Below are positions 19,196-28,004 of a stretch of 47,600 nt of DNA, in pieces. The position numbers were made by a program, and so were the translations under genes. The DNA comes from Calothrix anomala FACHB-343 (GTDB lineage: Bacteria > Cyanobacteriota > Cyanobacteriia > Cyanobacteriales > Nostocaceae). Within the stretch, counting starts at the first letter, position 1; every line of letters starts with the position of its first letter. Below the pieces are notes generated by a model, which saw only the letters and a list, made by a program, of their open reading frames with translations, ran no database searches and was not told the DNA's origin. Location: contig NZ_JACJQG010000076.1 of NCBI RefSeq assembly GCF_014696435.1, positions 1 to 47,600 of the forward strand, written 5' to 3'.

Positions 19196-22100
19196 AATTT
19201 CCCCTGGTTCACTGGCAACGTAAAATAAAAAGTGCTTCCTGTGCCAACAACGCTTTCTACCCAAATTTGTCCGCCATGCTGCTGGACGATACTTTTACAA
19301 ATTGCGAGTCCTAGTCCTGTTCCGCCTTTTTGGCGTGCATCAGAGACATCAACCTGTTGAAACCGATTAAAGATAGTTTCTAATTTATCGCTGGGAATCC
19401 CCCTACCTTGGTCTTGCACACAAAAGAGAATATAAGAATTATTATGAGCATTTTCTAACTCTGCGGTTAAGCAAACAGTGCTATTCACAGGAGAAAATTT
19501 AATGGCGTTGCTTAATAGATTAATCAGCGTTTGCACGATCGCATCTGGTGCAGCTGTCATCGTGACATTGAGGGGTTGGAATTCCAGAGTAATTACCGCT
19601 TGAGTAGCGATCGCTTCTACTGCTTCTATCGCCTGTTGCATTAAATCTGCTACTTCACAGCTTTCCATCACTAGCTGAGTTTTCCCAGATTCTAGGCGTT
19701 CTAAGTCGAGAATATCATTAACCAAACGTACTAGGCGATCGCAGTTATTCGCCGCAATTGTCAGCATTTCTTTGGCGCGTTCGGGACGCTTGTCAAAAAT
19801 TCCAGTAGTTAGCATTCCCAACGCGCCATTAATCGCTGTTAACGGCGTGCGTAGTTCGTGGCTGACGACAGAGATAAACTCGTCTTTCATTTGCTCAATT
19901 TGATGGCGATCGCTAATATCTTGCACTATTCCATGCCAAGCAATCTCGCCATTTTCCCACCTTTCTGGTCGAGAATTCGCCTCAATCCATTTAATCTTAC
20001 CTGAAGGGGTAATAATCCGCCATTCATGCTTGAACTGCTGCATATTTTCTATACTGTATGCCACTGCCTGCTGATAAGCCAAACGATCCTCAGGATGAAT
20101 CTGGTTATAGATAATGGAAGCATCTTCCAGCGCTGATGCTACTGAGATTTCATGAATTTCCTCAAAAGCCGGACTGAGGTATTCATAACGTACCGGGCCG
20201 CTGGGATATTCGACAACTGTATAAATTATTCCTGGGGAAGCGGCTGCTAAGTGCTGGAATCTTTCTTCGCTTTGCTGTAGAGCCGTAGCAATACGCTTAC
20301 TGTTTGTGATATCTGTTATCCGTACAAGATACATTGATTGTCCTGCCACTTCAATCATCTTGACTGCTAAATTGCCCCAAAAAGAATTTCCCTTTTTTGT
20401 GAGATATTCAATTTCTAGGCTCCAAAATCCCTGCTGTTCGATTTCCCTAGCAATTTCCGCTAATTCTTCCTCTGTAAATTGCCGTTTTTGCAGGATATTT
20501 CCTTGAAGTCCAATTAATTCTGCCTTACTATCTAGCTCAAACAAAGTCACAGCTCGTTGATTGCAATCGAGAATGCGTCTAGTTGGGGGTAGTTCTACCA
20601 AAAAGATAGCATCAGTGGATTCATTAAAAATGGCTTCTCGCAAGTCGCGGGCTGTTTTCAGTTCCAGTTCTACTTGTTTGCGTTCCGTGTAGTCTTTAAA
20701 TACAGAGAGAATGTAACGCTTACCTTCCAAATCAATCCATTCCGAAGAAATTAAGCCTATTTTCCGTTCCCCTGATTTAGTGTGCAATTCCAACTCAAAA
20801 TCCTGCACCCGTTGCTGAGTTTGTAATATATGACACATTTGTGAGATTGTCTCAGGTTTGGCAATTATTCCCAGTTCTAAAGGGGTATGGCCAATTACCT
20901 CTGCACGAGAATAGCCAGTCATTTCTAAAAAGCGATCGTTCACCTCTACATAGCAGCCTGTCTCGAAACTAATAATATGGGCAAAATCAGGCCCGTTACG
21001 GAAGATTTTGGCAAATTTATCTTCCGATTCATTCAGAGCAAGTTTAGCGCGGTCAAAAGCTTGTTTTAGGTCTTTGGCTGTCTGGTTGAATGATTGAGTA
21101 AGTAGCTTGAGTTCTGCGATCGCCATTTCTTCTGATAAAGGTTTTTGCCATTCCCCTTGGGCTAAAGCCTGACTAGCTTGACTCAAACGCACAATCGGCT
21201 TAGTAATTCTGCTCGCCGTAAATATACCAATAAATACAGTAGTAAATAATGTCAGCAAGCATAAGATATATGTATGAGCCTTACTAGCCTCCAATTCTCG
21301 CATAAAGTCAGATGCGGGAATGGCTGTCACCACTAGCCAATCCAATCCATAGCGATCGCGATAAGGAGCGATTTGTACAAACTGCTTGTGCCCATTGAGT
21401 TCTACACTCAGTTGAGTAGTGTTTTCTAGCTGACGCAAGTTACCGTATTTTTGCAGTATTTGTTGAGCGAGCGATCGCGTTTGTGCATCTTGGCTTTGGA
21501 TAGCTGGTAATCTTTGCGGTTCCCCTTGATTTTTTGGTATATAAGGCAATTCTAAAGTAGAACTAGCTACCAAATTTCCAGCGCGATCGATAATTAAAGC
21601 CTTTCCCGCAGGTGCAAAATTTAACTGATTTAAAAAAGTACCAATCTCCGATAAACCAATATTGGAAACAAATAATCCTTGAAATTCGCCAACATTGTTA
21701 TATACAGGAGCCATTGCTTGAATTACTAAGGTTGGTGCAATATCAGACACATAAATTGGCGACCAAACTTGTTTTTTTGCAGCTTTGCCATAACGATACC
21801 AAGCCAGCTGACGGTTATCAGAGTCTAGAGTATAAATTAACTTTTTAGGCTGTCCTTGAAAATCGACCAGATAATGTTTTCGTTTACCTAAATCAGTAGT
21901 TTTAATTTCCGCCAAAAAGACAGTACCAATTGCTAATTTCTCCCCGGTTAGACGATTGGCTATATCCACTACCTCTTGACTTTGAAGTCGTCCGTAACCA
22001 ATTTCTTCTCCCCGCTCATTGACATAAGTACTGCTACCTAACAAAGGAGATAGAGTTATTTGTTGCCACAAGTAACTTTGCAATTGCGTAAAATTTCGGA

Positions 22101-22362
22101 TATTTAATGCACCCTGCTTAACTGCTTGGGCGTTAATCGCCATTGCTCGCTGCTGAGTTTGTAAATAATTATCGAGGCGATCGCTAATTCGGTGGCTAAC
22201 TTCATCCATCAACTGATTAGCCAAATTCTCCACCGCTTGCTCGCCACTACGATAAGACAGATAGCCTACTAGCCCAACTGCCCCAATAGTTTGTAATACA
22301 AAAGGAATCACCAATACCCAACGTAGGGTAATTTTCGTCAACGGCAGACGGAGAAACAGCAT
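19192..22362 (-). CDS. Membrane sensor histidine kinase (Cache-HAMP-3xPAS-HisKA-HATPase)
   Basis: Two-component sensor of 1056 residues. Order: TM1 about 14-36 (WVLVIPFVLQTIGAVGLVGY); an extracytoplasmic Cache-like sensor to about 360; TM2 (ILCLLTLFTTVFIGIFT); HAMP (RITKPIVRLSQASQALAQG); PAS near 450, 580 and 710, the last with PAC (HEWRIITPSGKIKWIE); HisKA with phospho-His about 835 (VVSHELRTPLTAI); and HATPase with N-box LLSNAIKFSP, DQGRGIP and GTGLGLAI. It is co-transcribed and overlaps by four bases with its response regulator. Cache domains usually bind small molecules such as amino acids or organic acids; the ligand here cannot be read. The start lies in G+C-rich repeats without a clear Shine-Dalgarno sequence. 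Confidence 0.95.
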   Translation of the reverse strand: MLFLRLPLTKITLRWVLVIPFVLQTIGAVGLVGYLSYRSGEQAVENLANQLMDEVSHRISDRLDNYLQTQQRAMAINAQAVKQGALNIRNFTQLQSYLWQQITLSPLLGSSTYVNERGEEIGYGRLQSQEVVDIANRLTGEKLAIGTVFLAEIKTTDLGKRKHYLVDFQGQPKKLIYTLDSDNRQLAWYRYGKAAKKQVWSPIYVSDIAPTLVIQAMAPVYNNVGEFQGLFVSNIGLSEIGTFLNQLNFAPAGKALIIDRAGNLVASSTLELPYIPKNQGEPQRLPAIQSQDAQTRSLAQQILQKYGNLRQLENTTQLSVELNGHKQFVQIAPYRDRYGLDWLVVTAIPASDFMRELEASKAHTYILCLLTLFTTVFIGIFTASRITKPIVRLSQASQALAQGEWQKPLSEEMAIAELKLLTQSFNQTAKDLKQAFDRAKLALNESEDKFAKIFRNGPDFAHIISFETGCYVEVNDRFLEMTGYSRAEVIGHTPLELGIIAKPETISQMCHILQTQQRVQDFELELHTKSGERKIGLISSEWIDLEGKRYILSVFKDYTERKQVELELKTARDLREAIFNESTDAIFLVELPPTRRILDCNQRAVTLFELDSKAELIGLQGNILQKRQFTEEELAEIAREIEQQGFWSLEIEYLTKKGNSFWGNLAVKMIEVAGQSMYLVRITDITNSKRIATALQQSEERFQHLAAASPGIIYTVVEYPSGPVRYEYLSPAFEEIHEISVASALEDASIIYNQIHPEDRLAYQQAVAYSIENMQQFKHEWRIITPSGKIKWIEANSRPERWENGEIAWHGIVQDISDRHQIEQMKDEFISVVSHELRTPLTAINGALGMLTTGIFDKRPERAKEMLTIAANNCDRLVRLVNDILDLERLESGKTQLVMESCEVADLMQQAIEAVEAIATQAVITLEFQPLNVTMTAAPDAIVQTLINLLSNAIKFSPVNSTVCLTAELENAHNNSYILFCVQDQGRGIPSDKLETIFNRFQQVDVSDARQKGGTGLGLAICKSIVQQHGGQIWVESVVGTGSTFYFTLPVNQGKL

Positions 22363-22373
22363 AGGGGCAGGGA

Positions 22374-22466
22374 GCAGGGAGCAGGGGGCAGGGTGCAGGG
22401 GGGATAAGGAGGACTAATGACCAATGACCAATGACTATTGACTATTGACTATTGACCAATGACTAA
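22374..22466. repeat. GGAGCAG units followed by TGACCAA/TGACTAT heptamers
   Basis: G-rich 7-mers (GGGAGCAGGGAGCAGG and variants) run into ACCAATG and ACTATTG heptamers between the divergent sensor kinase and ccmK3 genes. This pushes the likely ccmK3 promoter into the remaining 90 bp. Confidence 0.85.
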
Positions 22467-22511
22467 GTATCCAAGAAAGTTGAGGCAAATGTCAAAATTG
22501 GGACTAAAGCC

Positions 22512-22521
22512 TCGTACAATT
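22512..22521 (+). promoter_or_regulatory. Shared 10-mer TCGTACAATT upstream of ccmK3
   Basis: The 10-mer TCGTACAATT lies 35 bp before the ccmK3 start. The identical 10-mer lies 43 bp before the ccmK4 start at 22901-22910. It may be a common promoter or leader element, or a relic of the duplication that made the pair. Confidence 0.35.
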
Positions 22522-22556
22522 GATATCACTTATATTTAGCTCAGGAGAATCTAGCC

Positions 22557-22868
22557 ATGCCAATGGCGGTTGGCGTAATAGAAACCTTAGGTTTTCCTTC
22601 GGTGTTGGCAGCAGCAGATGCAATGGTAAAATCTGCAGCAGTTACACTGGTGTATTATGGCCAAGCAGAAAGCGCTCGTTTGCTAGTTGCAGTTCGGGGA
22701 CAGGTTGCTGAAGTCAGAACAGCTGTGGAAGCAGGAATTGCCGCAGGTGAACAAGTAAAGGAGGGTACAGTAATTACCCATTACATTGTCCCCAATCCCC
22801 CAGAAAATGTGGAAACTATACTTCCTATCCACTTCACGGAAGACTCTGAACCCTTCCGTATGTTCTAA
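22557..22868 (+). CDS. ccmK3: Carboxysome shell protein CcmK3
   Basis: BMC-domain hexamer subunit of the beta-carboxysome shell, 103 residues. Seen: the BMC signature [34 protein letters not shown], and HYIVPNPPENVETILPI. It is assigned to CcmK3 rather than CcmK1/2/4 because the pore segment has the unusual YYGQAESAR and the VPNPPENV wording matches Synechocystis CcmK3. A good ribosome binding site (CAGGAGAATC) precedes the ATG. In other cyanobacteria CcmK3 does not assemble alone but joins CcmK4 in mixed hexamers, adjusting shell permeability. The pair sits away from the main ccm operon, as is usual for these two genes. Confidence 0.9.
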   Translation: MPMAVGVIETLGFPSVLAAADAMVKSAAVTLVYYGQAESARLLVAVRGQVAEVRTAVEAGIAAGEQVKEGTVITHYIVPNPPENVETILPIHFTEDSEPFRMF

Positions 22869-22900
22869 ACAAGTTTGCCATTAAAATTGGTAGCGAAGCT

Positions 22901-22910
22901 TCGTACAATT
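22901..22910 (+). promoter_or_regulatory. Shared 10-mer TCGTACAATT upstream of ccmK4
   Basis: Second copy of the 10-mer found before ccmK3. It lies in the 85-bp spacer between the two shell genes, followed by the Shine-Dalgarno AGGAG. Confidence 0.35.
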
Positions 22911-22953
22911 AACTTGTAACACCACCTAAGTTTATTCCTACAGGAGATTTTTA

Positions 22954-23304
22954 ATGTCATTACAGGCAGTTGGAGCGCTAGAAACTAAAGGTTTTCCTGC
23001 TGTGTTAGCCGCAGCAGATGCGATGGTCAAAGCGGGTCGTGTTACCCTGGTTGGTTATATCCGGGTTGGTAGCGCTCGTTTTACAGTCAATATTCGTGGC
23101 GATGTCTCAGAAGTTAAAACCGCTATGGCAGCTGGTGTAGAAGCTGCAGAAAATGTTTATGGTGGTACCCTGGAATCTTGGGTGATTATTCCCAGACCCC
23201 ATGAAAACGTTGAAGCTGTTCTACCTATTGGCTACACCGATGCCGTACAACAGTACAGAGAATCTGTGGAAAATCCAATTATCAGATCGTCCAACGGTCG
23301 CTAG
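22954..23304 (+). CDS. ccmK4: Carboxysome shell protein CcmK4
   Basis: BMC-domain shell subunit of 116 residues. Seen: [21 protein letters not shown], the pore region [26 protein letters not shown] and [17 protein letters not shown], all close to Synechocystis CcmK4. The tail after residue 100 ([19 protein letters not shown]) is polar and probably flexible. ACAGGAG precedes the ATG. It is downstream of ccmK3 with an 85-bp spacer and the same orientation, so co-expression is likely. It can form homohexamers and, with CcmK3, heterohexamers in related organisms. Confidence 0.92.
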   Translation: MSLQAVGALETKGFPAVLAAADAMVKAGRVTLVGYIRVGSARFTVNIRGDVSEVKTAMAAGVEAAENVYGGTLESWVIIPRPHENVEAVLPIGYTDAVQQYRESVENPIIRSSNGR

Positions 23305-24174
23305 ATTGAGATTTATCGTCTTTAGCTCCAACTAGAAACAAAATATTACCAGCTGCGCCTTGACAATTCACTCTTGCCAAGACGCAATTAAGCATGTCTT
23401 GACATATTTATTACCAATGTTTTTCATCTAAGCATAACTACTAATAAGACCTGTCAACAGTCAACAGTCAACAGTCAACAGTCAACAACTTGAACGGAAT
23501 AATTTATTTTTTGGAGTTCCCTTAGTATAAGTTTTGTCATCGTATGTGAGATACACATAGTAACTCAATGTAATATTGATGGGGTACAAAATTAGGAAAA
23601 CCTCAAGAAAAACTTTATTTATGAGAAAATTCTCGTCATAGATCCAGATATTACCCTCATGGGTACTATTAAATAGTCAGTAATCCTATTAGATAATGGT
23701 TGTATATCTTGCCGAAAAATAAAATTAGGTTGCCAAAATGATAGAAGAAAGTTAAAAAATGCTGAGATTCTCACACAGATGTGCTGGAAATCTGAAACTT
23801 ATATGTATCAAACTACGTCTGGATTTGAGGTGAATTTTATTTGCTCTGGCGATCGCGTCCACCATGTCAGCTTTTCTTAACCCCGCTGAAAAAGGTGTAT
23901 CTTAATTTACATACACTGCGCAGGTTGCTTTTCTCGAATGTGAATTTATTAAATTTACAAAAATTTATAATTTGCAAATCAGAGAAAAATTCCTTGAATA
24001 GTTGGGTTTTCAGTAGTTGGCAATCAAAAGTGAAAACTAGCAAAGGATATTTTCTGCATAAGTTTAGTCCTTTGAGACGTAATAAAAATGGAATCACTAA
24101 AAAATCTTCAACCAGAAGATTCAATTAGGGGCAGCTGCCAGTTAATAAGTTAAGTGCGAAAAATGGGGGTTGTA
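23305..24174 (+). promoter_or_regulatory. Long leader/promoter region of hetZ
   Basis: An 870-bp gap with no convincing gene. It contains a CAGTCAA heptamer run (23452-23488), then A+T-rich DNA with a perfect inverted repeat TACCC-TCAT-GGGTA at 23652-23665, about 510 bp before the hetZ start. In Anabaena PCC 7120, hetZ is known to be driven from a HetR-dependent promoter several hundred bases upstream, so this region should hold that control. The palindrome differs in orientation from the hetP-type HetR site. It is only a candidate. Confidence 0.5.
23452..23488. repeat. Heptamer tandem repeat (CAGTCAA)n
   Basis: Five copies of the same heptamer that fills 1-168, here in the gap between ccmK4 and hetZ. 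Confidence 0.92.
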
Positions 24175-25356
24175 ATGCAAACTTTAAAACAGGGTTTTGA
24201 GGAGTACAATCTCACTATGGCAACAGAAGCCAACAAACTGGCACAATATTGGCGACAACGTCTTGTGAGTGATTGTCCACAACAAAGTCAAACAGCCAGA
24301 GAAAGCATTGTCTTGTGGTTGTTGGGGCGCGATAACCAGCGCTTTGATATGCTTAATCCCAAGGAGCTTGAGATTGCCAAGCAAGCAATGGAATATCGTT
24401 ACCGGATTTTGTTGCAACGTTACTTGGGTACAGGTAGGGAACGTGCCTATCGTAACCTCATCTCCAGATTAGCCAGCTTAATGACCTTAAGGAACAAAAT
24501 TCAAACTTGGGTATCGTTAAGCCGCGATCGCCAACGTAGTGTCATTGATGTACTACAAGAAATCATTCAAGAATTATTACAAAGCGATTCCTACATTCAA
24601 GACCAAATGTCCTGTATCGCGGAAATTACCACCGATCGCAGGTTAAGAGATACTTTATTATTTGCCAGCATCGAGGAATATTGCTTGCGTCCAGTGCGCA
24701 ATCAACCCTTGCTAGTTTATCGCTTTGTCAATTACCTGCGCCGGACTCAACGGGGAGGCTTAACTCAAGTACCCAGCAGTGACTTGATTCGCCTAGTTTC
24801 CGAAGAAATCCTCACAGATGACAGCGATAATCGGATTAACTTGGTTGACAGTCAAGCGATCGCGGAATATGAAGAAGCACAAGAACTAGAACAGCAACAA
24901 ATCCTGCGTCAGTCCGTACAACAAGAATTTGAAGTATATTTACAAGAAAATCTCGGCACCGAAGCAGTAGAATGGCTGCGGCTGTATCTCCAAGGTAAGT
25001 CTCAAGACGAAATCGCCAAAGTCCTCAACAAGCAAATTAAAGAAGTCTACAGATTGCGGGAAAAAATCAGCTACCATGCTGTGCGCGTGTTTGCCCTCAA
25101 AGGTAAACCAGAACTGGTAGATAATTGGTTAGCAATTTCCTTGGAAGAACACAACCTGGGGTTAACACCTAATCAATGGCAGCAACTTTATGAGAAATTG
25201 TCTCATCAGGGACAGCAGATTTTAGATTTGCGTAAAGCTGGTAACTCCATTGAAGCCACCGCTCAACAATTAAAACTTAAAACCCATCAGGTGATGGGAG
25301 AATGGGCCAAAGTCTATCTCGCTGCTCAAGCCTTAAGAACTCAGGAGTCATCATGA
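24175..25356 (+). CDS. hetZ: Heterocyst differentiation protein HetZ
   Basis: Early regulator of heterocyst development, acting with HetR and HetP. The 393-400 residue protein has HetZ wording throughout, as I recall it: ANKLAQYWRQRLVSDCPQ, YRNLISRLASLMTLRNKIQTW, EEYCLRPVRNQPLLVYRFVNYLRR and the C-terminal helix-turn-helix-like LYLQGKSQDEIAKVLNKQIKEVYRLREKI. Order with patU downstream matches the hetZ-patU arrangement of Nostoc and Anabaena. The ATG at 24175 is preferred because GGGGG lies six bases upstream. GTG 24154, ATG 24163 and ATG 24217 (after GAGGAG) are alternatives. The long upstream region implies elaborate regulation. Confidence 0.9.
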   Translation: MQTLKQGFEEYNLTMATEANKLAQYWRQRLVSDCPQQSQTARESIVLWLLGRDNQRFDMLNPKELEIAKQAMEYRYRILLQRYLGTGRERAYRNLISRLASLMTLRNKIQTWVSLSRDRQRSVIDVLQEIIQELLQSDSYIQDQMSCIAEITTDRRLRDTLLFASIEEYCLRPVRNQPLLVYRFVNYLRRTQRGGLTQVPSSDLIRLVSEEILTDDSDNRINLVDSQAIAEYEEAQELEQQQILRQSVQQEFEVYLQENLGTEAVEWLRLYLQGKSQDEIAKVLNKQIKEVYRLREKISYHAVRVFALKGKPELVDNWLAISLEEHNLGLTPNQWQQLYEKLSHQGQQILDLRKAGNSIEATAQQLKLKTHQVMGEWAKVYLAAQALRTQESS

Positions 25357-25684
25357 TATCTCAGATGAAATACTGAAATAATACTGATATTAAAAGTTAT
25401 CTATTTAACATATGGAGACACTTAATATTCAGTATTACCAAACCTAACAGTGTTGAGTGGTAGATTTTGGATTTGGGATTTATCCCCAATCCACAATCCC
25501 AGATTTAACTAAGACGACATCCCTATCTACTTTACAAAAAATTAATTTGTATATTCTCATTTTCACTAAAAATTTGTCGTTAATTTAACTAGTGCTAACA
25601 TTTATAAAGCATCTTTATTTACTAAAACCTAACTAAGACGCACAATAGAAGGATAAGCAAATAAAAAAGTATTAAATACATCTT
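25357..25684. other. hetZ-patU spacer
   Basis: A 328-bp gap without a gene. It holds an inverted pair of repeat words (GATTTTGGATTTGGGATTTATCC against CAATCCACAATCCCAGATTT, about 25462-25509), then A+T-rich DNA that may carry a separate patU promoter. Confidence 0.5.
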
Positions 25685-26908
25685 ATGTTGTCTTCAGAAG
25701 GCAATTTTACTGATAACAAAGCGAACACGCCAATTACAGGCGAAATAAAATTCACTAATATTGACCAGTTACTGAGCGATCGCGATCGGATATTTTCGTT
25801 AATAGATAATTTATTGTCCTTAGAAGTTTGCCTATATCACCAAATTTTACCCTTAGAGTTAAAAGGCAATCAACTCATACTGGGTATGGTGAATGTAGAA
25901 GACACAGAAGCATTAGATTACGTTAACCGAATTTTTTCTTATATGAAGTTGACAATGGTGAGTCTGACAATTCCTAAGGAGATTCACCAATCTACCCTTT
26001 CAAACTACCTCAGCTACAAAAATACATCTTCCCTAAATCCTCAACCACAGCAGCCACAAGCTAACTCCAATGCTAATAACAACGCTGTTCCCCCAATAGA
26101 GCCAACAGAGCAAATTAATACCTATGCCACTACCTACATTGAGACAGAAGTAGAAATTCCCCCTGCTTCTTTGCACAAAGTAGATTTACCTGTAAAAGAA
26201 AATCGCCCTCCTGTGTCTCAACCTAGCACAACTAAGCCACAAGAGAGTGAATATAAAAAGACTACAGAGATGATCGCGCCAAATCACCTCAGTATCTCAC
26301 CATTACAAACCTCAGAGATATCCAGACCCCTAGAACTACTCACTCACCTACCACCAAGAAAATTACTAGAACAATTATTAGCCAGAGTCTTGCGCGGGGG
26401 AATTGGTCGCTTGTATTTGGAAAGACAGTACGATCAAGGGAGAATACTCTGGAGCGATAACGGAATTTTACAATCAGTAGTCGAAAATCTGTCTCTTGAT
26501 GTTTTCCAGAGCATTATTAATGAGTTCAAGAAATTTGCTGGTGTACCCTTGATCGCGCTTTCAGAAGCAAAACAGGTAGAGAAGGAATGTAAATATAGAA
26601 ATGACAATTTATTGTTACGCTTACGACTGATGCCGGGAATTTATGGTGAAGAAGCAACATTACAAGTATTGCGGGGAGCAGCGTTAAAATTTTATCAACA
26701 GCAACAGTTAAGTCGCCTCAGCCGCGATACCTTGGTCATGGCGCAAAAACTCAGCTTTAAGTTACACGAACTAGAAAAACGCTTGCTAATTAACAATACC
26801 AGTCAATCTGAGCAATTAAAAGCTATAGCTGCCATTACTAAAATAGTAGAAAATTTAGATAAACAACTCAATATTCTAGCAGCAGATACTCATCTGCCTA
26901 GAAAATAG
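25685..26908 (+). CDS. patU: Heterocyst pattern protein PatU (unsplit)
   Basis: Heterocyst-pattern regulator of 407 residues, recognised from its position directly after hetZ and its layout. An N-terminal GspE/MshE-N-like domain (about 20-120, LLSLEVCLYHQILPLELKGNQL) is followed by a proline/glutamine/asparagine-rich linker (about 120-225) and a C-terminal domain (THLPPRKLLEQLLARVL...GGIGRLYLERQ...LRLMPGIYGEEATLQVL) ending in coiled coil. In Anabaena PCC 7120 the gene is divided into patU5 and patU3; here it is one uninterrupted reading frame, as in Nostoc punctiforme. The split falls in the linker type of region in that organism, as I recall. No strong ribosome binding site is seen. Confidence 0.82.
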   Translation: MLSSEGNFTDNKANTPITGEIKFTNIDQLLSDRDRIFSLIDNLLSLEVCLYHQILPLELKGNQLILGMVNVEDTEALDYVNRIFSYMKLTMVSLTIPKEIHQSTLSNYLSYKNTSSLNPQPQQPQANSNANNNAVPPIEPTEQINTYATTYIETEVEIPPASLHKVDLPVKENRPPVSQPSTTKPQESEYKKTTEMIAPNHLSISPLQTSEISRPLELLTHLPPRKLLEQLLARVLRGGIGRLYLERQYDQGRILWSDNGILQSVVENLSLDVFQSIINEFKKFAGVPLIALSEAKQVEKECKYRNDNLLLRLRLMPGIYGEEATLQVLRGAALKFYQQQQLSRLSRDTLVMAQKLSFKLHELEKRLLINNTSQSEQLKAIAAITKIVENLDKQLNILAADTHLPRK

Positions 26909-27226
26909 TTAAAAAGAGTAATTAACATTTTAATTTGTCAGTAAAAACGCTGATTTCGATTGCCTGCATAATTGTTATGTTGTACTAGAATATTAGACCT
27001 AAATACTAATTTTTCATGCCTCAATTTTTCATCAAGAATCCTCAGATTAAAACTGAGATTTTAAGTTTCCATGTCTTGTTGGATTAAAAAAATAGGATAA
27101 ACACCTAATTATTTTCAATAAATTTCTCATCGTATTTTTACCGTATTCAGTAGCTGATTGCTGTGTGAAAAATTATCATATCCGCTCTAATGTTCTCCTC
27201 CTAAATCTATTTTTTACAGATATTTC
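26909..27226. other. patU-crp spacer
   Basis: A 318-bp A+T-rich gap. No gene, hairpin terminator or repeat family is evident. Probably the promoter region of the Crp-family gene. Confidence 0.5.
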
Positions 27227-27910
27227 ATGCATACTGAGGTTTTTAGTGAACTTTTCCCCTTACTAAGTACAGCCAATCCCCAAACTTTAGAATGGCTGTT
27301 AAACGTTGCAATTGAACACGAATACCCAGCAGAAAGAGCCGTTTTAATGGAAGATGCTTGGGGAAACGCGGTTTACTTCGTGGTTTCTGGTTGGGTAAAA
27401 GTCCGGCGCACATCCGGAGATAATTCCGTCGCTCTAGCTATTTTAGGTCGCGGTGATTTTTTTGGAGAAATGGCAGTTTTAGATGAATCTCCGCGTTCAA
27501 CTGATGTAATTGCTCTTTCGCCTGTAAAATTGCTGAGTGTTTCTCGCGAACGTTTTATTCAAATCTTATTTAAAGACCCGCATTTGCATCATCGCATGTT
27601 ACAACTCATGGTGCGACGAGTGCGACAAATCAACCTCCGCTTGCAAATGCGCTCTTCACCACCAGCAGTTAAACTAGCCCAAACTTTAGTAAGTTTAGGT
27701 GAAAACTATGGACAAAAATCTGAAAAAGGACGAGAAATTTTTAATATTCCCGTTAAAGATTTAGCAGAAGTCACAGAAATTAGTGTTGAGGAAACCAGCA
27801 AAATTATGGACAAGCTGGATGAAAAAGGCTGGATAGAAATTGACGATATTAATAATATTATTTATTTAGTCAATTTTAAACAGTTGATTAATTTGGCGGG
27901 GAAAGTTTGA
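27227..27910 (+). CDS. Crp/Fnr-family transcriptional regulator
   Basis: A 227-residue homodimeric activator. The N-terminal cyclic-nucleotide-binding fold includes a phosphate-binding cassette GEMAVLDESPRST. This keeps the Glu and Arg-Ser that contact cAMP in true CRPs, so cAMP binding is plausible. The long dimer helix (FKDPHLHHRMLQLMVRRVRQINLRLQ) is followed by a winged HTH (VKDLAEVTEISVEETSKIMDKLDEKGWIEI), whose recognition helix differs from E. coli CRP. Cyanobacterial relatives include SYCRP1 and AnCrpA; I cannot tell which it is. The gene is followed by a GGGCATT array and a hairpin. Its position after patU does not prove a role in heterocysts. Confidence 0.9.
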   Translation: MHTEVFSELFPLLSTANPQTLEWLLNVAIEHEYPAERAVLMEDAWGNAVYFVVSGWVKVRRTSGDNSVALAILGRGDFFGEMAVLDESPRSTDVIALSPVKLLSVSRERFIQILFKDPHLHHRMLQLMVRRVRQINLRLQMRSSPPAVKLAQTLVSLGENYGQKSEKGREIFNIPVKDLAEVTEISVEETSKIMDKLDEKGWIEIDDINNIIYLVNFKQLINLAGKV

Positions 27911-27912
27911 TA

Positions 27913-27968
27913 GTGGGGCATTGGGCATTGGGCGTTGGGCATTGGGCATTGGGCATTGGGCATTGGGC
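27913..27968. repeat. Heptamer array (GGGCATT)n
   Basis: About seven to eight tandem 7-mers, one variant GGGCGTT, directly after the Crp-family stop codon. Confidence 0.92.
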
Positions 27969-27992
27969 AGAGACGCGATTAATCGCGTCTCT
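27969..27992. terminator. Perfect 24-bp palindrome, possible terminator
   Basis: AGAGACGCGATT followed by its exact complement. It lies between the convergent Crp-family gene and the exported protein gene. This palindrome is a common dispersed repeat in cyanobacteria, where it may serve as a two-way terminator. The hairpin would have almost no loop. Confidence 0.45.
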
Positions 27993-28004
27993 ACAATTTT
28001 CATC

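Noticed and set aside
23841-24128. Overlapping frames on both strands upstream of hetZ
   Set aside because: A+T-rich translation with no domain features, and both strands are open at once. More likely leader DNA.
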